Assembly: GCA_945873105.1 (NCBI GenBank)
Contig: CAMCBW010000045.1
Coordinates: forward strand, 1-41,360
From: Tangfeifania diversioriginum
GTDB lineage: Bacteria > Bacteroidota > Bacteroidia > Bacteroidales > Prolixibacteraceae
DNA: 41,360 nt
Direction of reading: 5' to 3'
How positions within the stretch are numbered: position 1 is the stretch's first letter; each line of letters starts with the position of its first letter. Made by a program: the position numbers and the translations under genes. Positions 9,095-15,685 of the stretch are shown here, one piece after another. The notes beneath the pieces are model-generated. The model did not search any database. It saw nothing but the letters and a program-made list of their open reading frames with translations, and was not told the DNA's origin.

Positions 9095-9812
9095 TATATT
9101 CTAGAATTCGGTTTAAACCTATGAGTGTGATCTCAGAATTTACAAATATGCGGTTTTTTAATCTTCTTTCAAAAAAGTAGGCATCGCCTCCTGTCAGAAT
9201 CGTATGAATCTCCGGCATCTTGTTTTTCATTGAATCAATCATGCCATCCATTTCAAAAACCATTCCGTTGACAACACCGGCAACAATAGCCTCTTCGGTA
9301 GTTTGACCAATGACCGGCACCTCCCCGGAAGCCTCTACCAGGGGCAATTTGGCGGTAAATTCGTGCAAAGCCCTGAACCTGGACCTCAATCCGGGTGAGA
9401 TATTTCCTCCGGCGAAAGTCCCATTTCCTTCCACCAGGTCGAAGGTCACGGCAGTACCTGCATCAATAACCAATAGATCCAGGTCGGGAAACAATTCGTG
9501 GGCTCCAACTGCCGCTGCCAGACGATCGAGCCCAAGTGTTGCCGGAGTCTGGTATTTGTTCAGGATTGGAACCCTGGTTTGATGGTTAAAATCTACAAAT
9601 GTCGGAAACGTTGATTTCAAATAGGATACCAGACCCGGAGAAACAGATGCAACCGTCGAAATGATGGCTTTGTCCAGGGAAGGGAAGCGCAACTGGAGAT
9701 CCTCTAGCTGAGGAATGGTCAGATGTTCCGTTGTAAACGATTCAACCAGTTCCCCGCCCCTGAAGATGGCACACTTTGTCCTGCTGTTACCGATGTCTGC
9801 TACTAAATTCAA
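9078..9812 (-). CDS. coaX: Type III pantothenate kinase
   Basis: CoaX catalyses the first step of CoA synthesis, ATP-dependent phosphorylation of pantothenate, in the cytoplasm. At 244 aa it is of normal size. The ASKHA-fold phosphate loop DIGNSRTK is at residues 6-13. The type III motifs GLDR (94-97), DAGTAVT (117-123), GGNISPGL (135-142) and TGGD (207-210) are all visible. The ATG at 9812 overlaps the nadC stop codon by 4 bp (ATGA arrangement), which indicates translational coupling with the NAD genes. Confidence 0.96.
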   Translation of the reverse strand: MNLVADIGNSRTKCAIFRGGELVESFTTEHLTIPQLEDLQLRFPSLDKAIISTVASVSPGLVSYLKSTFPTFVDFNHQTRVPILNKYQTPATLGLDRLAAAVGAHELFPDLDLLVIDAGTAVTFDLVEGNGTFAGGNISPGLRSRFRALHEFTAKLPLVEASGEVPVIGQTTEEAIVAGVVNGMVFEMDGMIDSMKNKMPEIHTILTGGDAYFFERRLKNRIFVNSEITLIGLNRILEYNVEKQ

Positions 9813-10660
9813 AATCGATCCGGTATGATGTTCATACTAATATCAAATGCTGTCACAGAATGTGTCAAGGCTCCGATGGAAATAAAATCCACCCCTGTCG
9901 CCGCGACCTCCCTGACCCGCTCCAGATTCATATTGCCGGAGGCTTCGACTTTGGCCCGGTGGTTGATCCGTTCCACACAGCTTTTCATCTGTGCATTGGA
10001 CATGTTGTCGAGCATGATAATGTCGGCTTCCATTTCGAGTGCCTCCATTACCTCTGCCATCGTGGTGGTTTCCACCTCAATTTTAATTCCGGATGGAACG
10101 CTCTTCCTGATTTGCTCCACGGCATTCCGGATACCTCCAGCCACTTTGATGTGATTGTCCTTGATCATAACCATATCGTACAAACCAATCCGGTGGTTGA
10201 CTCCTCCTCCAGCTTTTACTGCATATTTATCAAGGATCCGAAGTCCTGGAACAGTTTTTCTTGTATCCAGGATTTGTGTGCCATAACCGGCTACTTCAGC
10301 CACAAAGAGGTGGGTCATGGTGGCAATACCACTCATTCTTTGAAGAAAGTTAAGTGCCAGTCGCTCTCCAGTCAGCAGGCAGCGGTAAGGGGCTGCCACC
10401 TCAACAAGGAGCATTCCCTTTTCCACAGGATCCCCATCCCTGACCTTTGGTCGCCACTCTACCAGAGGCGACAAATATCTAAACACCGCTTCAGCTACCT
10501 CCATCCCGGCAACGATGCCTGATGCCTTGGCAACCATCGTGGCGGTCGAGGTCATTGAAGCAGGGACAAGGGCATTGGTGGTGATATCCCCATTCCCAAT
10601 ATCCTCCTGCAGTGCATATGCTATAAGATTTTTGAGTTCCTTTAAGGTACTTTGATCCAT
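9809..10660 (-). CDS. nadC: Nicotinate-nucleotide pyrophosphorylase (quinolinate phosphoribosyltransferase)
   Basis: NadC converts quinolinate and PRPP to nicotinate mononucleotide plus CO2 in de novo NAD synthesis. At 283 aa it is of normal size. Active-site motifs are present: GERLALNFLQRMSGIAT (about 98-114), DTRKT (132-136), KAGGGVNHR (149-157) and KDNH (167-170). The C-terminal TIM-barrel strands include VETTT, ADIIMLDNMS and DFISIGALTHS. The start overlaps the nadB stop codon by one base and the end overlaps coaX by four, so this is a tight operon. Confidence 0.97.
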   Translation of the reverse strand: MDQSTLKELKNLIAYALQEDIGNGDITTNALVPASMTSTATMVAKASGIVAGMEVAEAVFRYLSPLVEWRPKVRDGDPVEKGMLLVEVAAPYRCLLTGERLALNFLQRMSGIATMTHLFVAEVAGYGTQILDTRKTVPGLRILDKYAVKAGGGVNHRIGLYDMVMIKDNHIKVAGGIRNAVEQIRKSVPSGIKIEVETTTMAEVMEALEMEADIIMLDNMSNAQMKSCVERINHRAKVEASGNMNLERVREVAATGVDFISIGALTHSVTAFDISMNIIPDRF

Positions 10661-12240
10661 TATTTCAAATTGTTTCTTACCGCTTCAGTGGTTAACTCCT
10701 TTCCTCTTTCCTGGATGATGTGGTGGATCCATGCAGGGGATTCTTCCCTGAAATCAGATCTCACATGTCCGCCCCTGCTCTCCTTCCTTTCCAGTGCGGA
10801 GATGCATATCAGACGGCAAACCGTGGCGAGTTCATAGATTTTCTTGTAATTGTAATCGGTTTGATTTTCCGCATATTGCTCCAATATTGCATCGATACGT
10901 TCCAATGCAGCAACCATTTCACTTTGGCTTCGAACGATGCCAACCTGGTTGCTCATGATTTCAGACAGTTCATTTTTGATGGCGACATAACTTTCATTGC
11001 TCTCCAGGTGGAATTTGACCGCTTCGACAGGTGACGTGCTGATGGGGGGAAACTCGAGCATCTTGGCTTTCTCAACAATTCTCTTGCCATACACCAAACA
11101 TTCCAGTAAGGAGTTGCTGGCCAGTCTATTGGCTCCCATAACGCCCGTCGAAGCCACCTCTCCACAGGCAAAGAGTCCGGTTATGTTGGTCTGTCCCCAT
11201 ACATCCGTACGAATACCGCCAACCGTGTAATGGGCGGCGGGGGAGATCGGTATCAGATCACAGGTTAAATCGATTCCATAGCTGTTCAATTTGGCATCGA
11301 TGGAGTGAAAGCGCTCTTTCAGAAAAGAGGAATCAAGGTGCCTCAGACTGAGAAAAACAGTAGATCCCGTCTCCTGCATGCAATTGAATATGGCAGAAGC
11401 AACCACATCCCGTGGCGCAAGTTCTGCCATGGGGTGCAGTTTCAGCATGAAGCGGTCGCCGTTCTTGTCCAGCAGGTGGGCTCCTTCTCCACGCACAGCC
11501 TCACTGATCAGGTAGGCATCCTCCCCATCCACCGAGAGCGCTGTTGGGTGAAATTGGATGAATTCCATATCTGCCATACGGGCGCCTGCCTCCCATGCAA
11601 GGGCAAATCCATCACCGGTCGCTGTATAGGGATTGGTTGATCGGGCATAGATCCTTGACAATCCTCCGGTGGCAAGGATGGTCGCCTTGGTTCGGAAAAG
11701 ACTGTTTTCACCCGTATTGTAATCAAGGGTCTGGATGCCTGAACAGACTCCATCCCTTGTAAATATTTTTACAGCAGTGGTATATTCAAAAGTGGTAATC
11801 CGGGGATGCTGCAAGATTTTGTGGAGCATAAACCCCGTCATGACCTTACCGGTAGCATCTCCATCGGCATGAAGGATACGGCGGTGTGAATGTCCTCCTT
11901 CCAGCCCCAGCAGCAAATCTCCATTGGGCTCCTTGTCGAATTCCATCCCCATTGCGATCAATTCCTGAACCTGGGTGAGTCCCTCGTTGACAAGAATTTC
12001 AACTGCGTCATGGTCGCACAGCCCCCGTCCGGCAGTCAGGGTATCATTAAAATGGTAGAGGGGCTGGTCATCCTGGCCTATTGCTGCGGCAACCCCCCCC
12101 TGGGCATTGTAGGAATTGCTGATATCGAGTTCCGACTTGGAAACAAGGGCTACCGACCCATGAACCGAAGCGTGCCAGGCCGCCAAAAGGCCTGCCAGTC
12201 CACTGCCTACCACTACAAAATCAAATTCAAATTGCTTCAT
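10660..12240 (-). CDS. nadB: L-aspartate oxidase
   Basis: NadB is the FAD-dependent oxidase that turns L-aspartate into iminoaspartate, the first step of de novo NAD synthesis. It is 526 aa. The dinucleotide-binding motif VGSGLAGLLAAWHAS lies at about residues 10-24. The succinate-dehydrogenase-like flavoprotein motifs follow: NAQGG (45-49), HPTAL (231-235), RGEGAHL (250-256), LAPRD (274-278), HYTVGG (337-342) and NRLASNSLLE (371-380). The C-terminal helical domain is present. NadA, which uses the product, is not in the window. The gene leads the nadB-nadC-coaX operon and has a candidate promoter about 34 bp upstream. Confidence 0.97.
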   Translation of the reverse strand: MKQFEFDFVVVGSGLAGLLAAWHASVHGSVALVSKSELDISNSYNAQGGVAAAIGQDDQPLYHFNDTLTAGRGLCDHDAVEILVNEGLTQVQELIAMGMEFDKEPNGDLLLGLEGGHSHRRILHADGDATGKVMTGFMLHKILQHPRITTFEYTTAVKIFTRDGVCSGIQTLDYNTGENSLFRTKATILATGGLSRIYARSTNPYTATGDGFALAWEAGARMADMEFIQFHPTALSVDGEDAYLISEAVRGEGAHLLDKNGDRFMLKLHPMAELAPRDVVASAIFNCMQETGSTVFLSLRHLDSSFLKERFHSIDAKLNSYGIDLTCDLIPISPAAHYTVGGIRTDVWGQTNITGLFACGEVASTGVMGANRLASNSLLECLVYGKRIVEKAKMLEFPPISTSPVEAVKFHLESNESYVAIKNELSEIMSNQVGIVRSQSEMVAALERIDAILEQYAENQTDYNYKKIYELATVCRLICISALERKESRGGHVRSDFREESPAWIHHIIQERGKELTTEAVRNNLK

Positions 12241-12273
12241 CTGTGGATGGATACCCTAGCTTAAATTGAGCGA

Positions 12274-12299
12274 CAAAAGTAATACTTCTATTCAAACAA
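12274..12299 (-). promoter_or_regulatory. Candidate Bacteroidota-type promoter for nadB
   Basis: On the minus strand TACTTTTG (12281-12274) matches the Bacteroidota -7 element TAnnTTTG exactly and lies 34 bp upstream of the nadB ATG. A GTTG/TTTG sequence lies upstream (12300-12293). Its spacing to the -7 box is only 11-15 nt, shorter than the usual spacing of about 19 nt, so the -33 part is doubtful. Confidence 0.35.
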
Positions 12300-12397
12300 C
12301 CGGAAAGAACCTTGTACTTGTGTGAATCCGGGCCAAAGATAGGCAGTATAATCATAGCTTACGGCCAGTTTAGATTTTGTTAACTAAAATTTGTAGG

Positions 12398-12450
12398 AAA
12401 GTGAACTGAAGTGCCTAAAGTGACTAGAGTGAACTAAAGTGACTAAAGTT
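12398..12450. repeat. Short-unit array A2, left arm
   Basis: Five units in the order AAGTGAACTG, AAGTGCCTA, AAGTGACTA, GAGTGAACTA, AAGTGACTA, ending in AAGT and a TATTGGTTCC loop start. The matching arm in opposite orientation lies at 13931-13972. The IS3 element separates the two arms. Confidence 0.75.
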
Positions 12451-12522
12451 ATTGGTTCCGAACAAATCAGGTTGTCTAGTCCTGAAATAGGTTTACAGAA
12501 GAAGTAAACAGAAATCAGGATT

Positions 12523-12891
12523 ATGAAAGTAAAAGTAAATGCATTTCCGGACGAATTAAAGTTGCGAGTATTGACAGATTATTTGAATACGGATGTTAGT
12601 CAGCGAGAGTTGATGCAGAAGTATAATATTCGAGGGACCAATACAATTAAGAAATGGATGCGTAAATTTGAGCTTCAGGCTCCAAATCAGGAGCAGATTG
12701 AATTACAACGCACCATGGCAAAGCAAATAGAAAAAACGGTCTATGAGCGCGAGCTTGAGGCCAGGGTAAAGAAACTGGAGCAAGAGTTGGATCATGAGCA
12801 ATTGCGTACACTTGCTCTGAATACGATGATTGATATTGCTGAGCGGGATCTTAAGATTTCAATCAGAAAAAAAGCTGGAGCCAAACGGTAA
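12523..12891 (+). CDS. IS3-family transposase OrfA (HTH protein)
   Basis: A 122-aa DNA-binding subunit. The N-terminal helix-turn-helix (about residues 10-45, including DVSQRELMQKYNIRG and IKKWMRKF) recognises the IS ends. A coiled-coil-like charged region follows (about 55-105, including ELEARVKKLEQELDHEQ), as expected of the OrfA leucine-zipper region. An A7 run at 12867-12873 followed by G lies near the end. It encodes Lys-Lys and is the likely -1 frameshift site that fuses OrfA to OrfB. Confidence 0.9.
   Translation: MKVKVNAFPDELKLRVLTDYLNTDVSQRELMQKYNIRGTNTIKKWMRKFELQAPNQEQIELQRTMAKQIEKTVYERELEARVKKLEQELDHEQLRTLALNTMIDIAERDLKISIRKKAGAKR
12867..12874 (+). promoter_or_regulatory. Programmed -1 frameshift site (A7G) of the IS3 element
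   Basis: Seven A residues followed by G are read as AAA AAA in the orfA frame. Slipping back one base enters the orfB frame at codon AGC (12873). That frame is open with no stop up to and through the annotated orfB. The fusion from 12523 to 13814 would be about 430 aa. The arrangement matches the known IS3-family expression mechanism. Confidence 0.75.
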
Positions 12892-12932
12892 AGGAGCTGC
12901 GTACAAAGTGTCCAGGAAGCGATATTAACACT

Positions 12933-13814
12933 TTGTGCGATCTGTTTGGTAAGAGTAGGCAGGCCTACTATCAGCACTCCAGATACGTGTATAAGGAAGA
13001 AGTAAAAACAGAGATATTGCTTCAGTTGGTTGAGAAAGAACGCAAATTAATGCCCCGAATAGGAGGGCGCAAATTGCTTTTGCACATTCAACCACATCTT
13101 CCGGCCGAATTATACCTGGGTCGGGATTCGTTCTTTGAATTTCTGCGAGAACAGGGCTTATTGATACGTAAACGACGCTACCGGGCCAGGACAACGTACA
13201 GCAACCATTGGCTGCACAAATATCCCAACCTGATAAAAGAGTTTGTTCCTGGGAAAGCGCATCAATTGTGGGTTAGTGATATAACCTATATTGAGACAAA
13301 GGAAGGTTTTGGTTATCTGAATTTGATAACGGATGCCTATTCGAGGAAGATAATCGGATGGGATCTTGGAGCAACTCTGGAAGCGAAACATACTTTAAAT
13401 GCGCTGCAAATGGCAATAAATCAAATACCCAAAGGGGTAAAGGGTGTTATTCACCATTCTGACAGAGGAGTTCAGTATTGCTGTAGTGATTATGTCAAAA
13501 TTTTAAATAAGAATCACTTTCAAATCAGTATGACAGAGGATAGTGATCCACGTGAAAATGCAATAGCAGAGCGGGTTAATGGAATTTTAAAGGATGAATG
13601 GCTGAATGAGATGAAATTAACTTCATTGAAGCATGCAACTAATGAATTAGGGCAAATCATCCTGATTTACAACCAGAAGCGGCTTCACAGCAGTTTGGAC
13701 ATGAGAACTCCTGAATACGCTCACAATCAATCAGGAACATTCAAAAAACACTGGAAGAACTATTATCAAATTAACAATATCGAACAAGAACAAAAAATCA
13801 ATAGCTTTATCTAA
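12933..13814 (+). CDS. IS3-family transposase OrfB (DDE integrase core)
   Basis: Read from the TTG at 12933, OrfB is 293 aa. More probably it is made as the C-terminal part of an OrfAB fusion from the frameshift at 12867-12873, because the frame is open from there. It has an N-terminal HTH_21-like segment (CDLFGKSRQAYYQHS) and an rve integrase core. The DDE residues are D116 (WVSDITYI), D177 (HHSDRGVQY) and E213 (NAIAERVNG). A C-terminal YNQKRLHSSL motif is typical of the family. No disruption is visible. Confidence 0.93.
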   Translation: MCDLFGKSRQAYYQHSRYVYKEEVKTEILLQLVEKERKLMPRIGGRKLLLHIQPHLPAELYLGRDSFFEFLREQGLLIRKRRYRARTTYSNHWLHKYPNLIKEFVPGKAHQLWVSDITYIETKEGFGYLNLITDAYSRKIIGWDLGATLEAKHTLNALQMAINQIPKGVKGVIHHSDRGVQYCCSDYVKILNKNHFQISMTEDSDPRENAIAERVNGILKDEWLNEMKLTSLKHATNELGQIILIYNQKRLHSSLDMRTPEYAHNQSGTFKKHWKNYYQINNIEQEQKINSFI

Positions 13815-13930
13815 ACAAAGAAATCAAGATTAAAATAATAATTGAAGAGTAAATAAAAGAAAAAACAAAAAACAGTATTAATCAAAAAACTGTAAACAAA
13901 AATCAGGACGAGTCAGGTTTATGACGTAAG

Positions 13931-13972
13931 TACTTTAGTTCACTTTAGTCACTTTAGTCACTCTAGGCACTA
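13931..13972. repeat. Short-unit array A2, right arm
   Basis: On the minus strand this reads TAGTGCCTA, GAGTGACTA, AAGTGACTA, AAGTGAACTA, AAGTACTTA. It is the inverted partner of 12398-12450. Removing the IS and one GGT copy restores a continuous arm-loop-arm structure with a loop of about 40 nt, like that at 18261-18379. Confidence 0.75.
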
Positions 13973-14005
13973 AAAAAGCCGTTGCATCCAATGCAACGGC
14001 TTTTT
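13972..14005 (-). terminator. Intrinsic terminator after the Gfo/Idh gene
   Basis: Perfect 10-bp stem GCCGTTGCAT (13978-13987) / ATGCAACGGC (13991-14000) with loop CCA. It has A6 on the left (U-tract for the minus strand) and T5 on the right. A second copy of GCAACGGCTTTTTT at 14015-14028 overlaps the stop codon and could pair with the same distal arm as an alternative. Confidence 0.9.
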
Positions 14006-14026
14006 ATACATTTAGCAACGGCTTTT

Positions 14027-15526
14027 TTAAGCGGGCATTTCAGGCAATGACCATGGTTTACGGTAGGTATGCTTGATTAGTTCAGCAGCAAATACGTCCG
14101 CTGGTACAGGGTCTGTATAAGTCTTGTTGAATGTTGGGTGACCGTCATGGATGCTAAATTTATCTTCCATCACAATCTTGATCTTCTCGTCGGAGGTGAT
14201 GTTGGTAAATTTCATGTTTGGACCATCCCATTCCAGCTCCTTGTTGAGGGTCTGCAGGCGAACAGCCAATACCCCCATGACCACCATTTCATTGAATGGA
14301 CCAGCCATACTGAAATCGGAGGCGGTTTTTACGCGGGCTTCTGGAGTCTCCTTGGCGGCACGTACCCAATCCATTTCGTGGGAAAGCGGAGCAACACGGC
14401 GACGGAATTTTGGGGCGTTCTCTGGTTTTTCAACCTTGCCATCCGGACGTAAAATCCATGGATTAACACCATAGCATCCACAAACCAAAGTTCCCTTGGT
14501 TCCGTGGAAGAAGACACCACCGCCTGAATCATTCGGGTTTTTGCCAACAGGCCAGCCTTTTGGAAGCATTGGCTTGATGCCACCATCGTACCAGTAAACC
14601 TCAACCTGCGGTAATTTTAGTTTTGCATTCTTTGCAGCAGTTCTTGCCGGGAAGGTGAGTTTAACACTCTGTGCAGTTGGGGCACAATCTTCCAGTAGCA
14701 GTGTAGAGTTACCCTGGGCTTTGATTGGATAGCCAAGTTGAAGACCCATAAACACCGGATGCAGGATATGGCAGGCCATATCACCCAGTGCTCCTGTTCC
14801 ATAAGCCCACCAACCACGCCAGTTCCATGGGTGATATATCTCATTGTAGGGACGCATTTTGGCTGGTCCTGTGAAAAGATCCCAGTCCAAAGTTTCTGGA
14901 ACCCACTGTCCTTGTTTTGGTGTATTTAAGCCCTGTGGCCAAATGGGCCTGTCAGTAAAGGCTTCTACCTTGGTAACTTCCCCGATTTCTCCATTGGCAA
15001 GCCATTCACAGGTTAAGTTAACTCCTTCGCCCGACGATCCCTGGTTTCCCATTTGGGTGGCAACTTTGTGCTTGTCAGCTAATTTGGTTAACAACCGGGA
15101 TTCGTAAACAGAGTGTGTAAGAGGTTTTTGTACATAGACGCTTTTCCCCATGGTAATGGCATGAGCCGCAATGATGGCATGGGTATGGTCGGCCGTAGCA
15201 ACCAGGACCCCATCGATTGATTTGCCCAGTTCTTCATACATGACTCTCCAGTCTTTGTACTTTTTGGCACCAGGGAAATCTTTGAAGCAATTGGCAGCAT
15301 ATCCCCAGTCTACATCACACAGACCAACGATATTTTCAGATTTCAGGTTCTTCAAATTACCATGACCCATACCTCCAACACCGACAGCCGCTATGTTTAG
15401 CTTGTCACTGGGGGCCTGGTGGCCTAAACCTGCAATGGTGTTGGAAGGGAGGACAGTAATCGCAGCCGCCGCTGCAGCACCCGTTCCCAAAAATCCCCTT
15501 CTTGAAACTTTGTTTGTCTCCTTCAT
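14027..15526 (-). CDS. Gfo/Idh/MocA-family oxidoreductase with Tat signal
   Basis: A 499-aa NAD(P)-dependent sugar or cyclitol oxidoreductase. A Tat-type signal (SRRGFLGTGAAAAAAITVLP, residues 8-27) predicts export in folded form with its bound cofactor. The Rossmann motif VGVGGMG (48-54) follows. The catalytic-region motif is VQKPLTHS (K134), where QKP replaces the more common EKP. A His in SHEMDWVRA occurs later, as in the long secreted subgroup. The substrate is unknown. The family includes enzymes that oxidise sugar hydroxyls to 3-keto sugars; a DUF1080 protein (26725-27501) in the window could act on such products, which is inference. It is a single transcription unit between two hairpin terminators. 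Confidence 0.9.
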   Translation of the reverse strand: MKETNKVSRRGFLGTGAAAAAAITVLPSNTIAGLGHQAPSDKLNIAAVGVGGMGHGNLKNLKSENIVGLCDVDWGYAANCFKDFPGAKKYKDWRVMYEELGKSIDGVLVATADHTHAIIAAHAITMGKSVYVQKPLTHSVYESRLLTKLADKHKVATQMGNQGSSGEGVNLTCEWLANGEIGEVTKVEAFTDRPIWPQGLNTPKQGQWVPETLDWDLFTGPAKMRPYNEIYHPWNWRGWWAYGTGALGDMACHILHPVFMGLQLGYPIKAQGNSTLLLEDCAPTAQSVKLTFPARTAAKNAKLKLPQVEVYWYDGGIKPMLPKGWPVGKNPNDSGGGVFFHGTKGTLVCGCYGVNPWILRPDGKVEKPENAPKFRRRVAPLSHEMDWVRAAKETPEARVKTASDFSMAGPFNEMVVMGVLAVRLQTLNKELEWDGPNMKFTNITSDEKIKIVMEDKFSIHDGHPTFNKTYTDPVPADVFAAELIKHTYRKPWSLPEMPA

Positions 15527-15620
15527 CAGAATAAAATTATTGAGTTAAAAAAATTAGTAACGTAGCTGTAAATATAAATATTATTAGTTTTTAATCCTAC
15601 AACAAAAACCAAAATCAAGT

Positions 15621-15657
15621 TATATAAAAAAGAGGCTATCCTAATTGGGATAGCCTC
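15621..15657 (-). terminator. Intrinsic terminator after the barrel-receptor gene
   Basis: Perfect 10-bp stem GAGGCTATCC (15632-15641) / GGATAGCCTC (15648-15657) with a 6-nt loop. On the minus strand it is followed by T6 and an AT-rich tail. It ends the transcript of the gene at 15686-18178, and the Gfo/Idh gene starts beyond it. Confidence 0.9.
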
Positions 15658-15685
15658 CTGGAAAAAATGAAACTCACGAAAAAAA

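Larger units (their letters stand above)
12473..13915 (+). mobile_element. Complete IS3-family insertion sequence (1443 bp)
   Basis: Terminal inverted repeats are visible. The left end TGTCTAGTCCTG...GTTTACAG (12473-12498) matches the complement of the right end TGACTCGTCCTG...GTTTACAG (13890-13915) at 20 of 26 positions, with TG...CA termini. GGT flanks both ends (12470-12472 and 13916-13918), consistent with a 3-bp target duplication; the match extends to TCAGGT when TIR bases are counted. Inside are orfA and orfB in the 0/-1 arrangement with an A7G slippery run. All parts look intact, so the element may be active or recently inserted. The subgroup was not assigned. Confidence 0.9.

Noticed and set aside
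9776-10522. 248-codon + strand frame across coaX and nadC
   Set aside because: It is a shadow of two well-supported overlapping genes. It is Cys/His-rich, without a start context or a domain.
12398-12450. CRISPR array
   Set aside because: The units are 9-10 nt with no spacers of regular length, and there are no cas genes.
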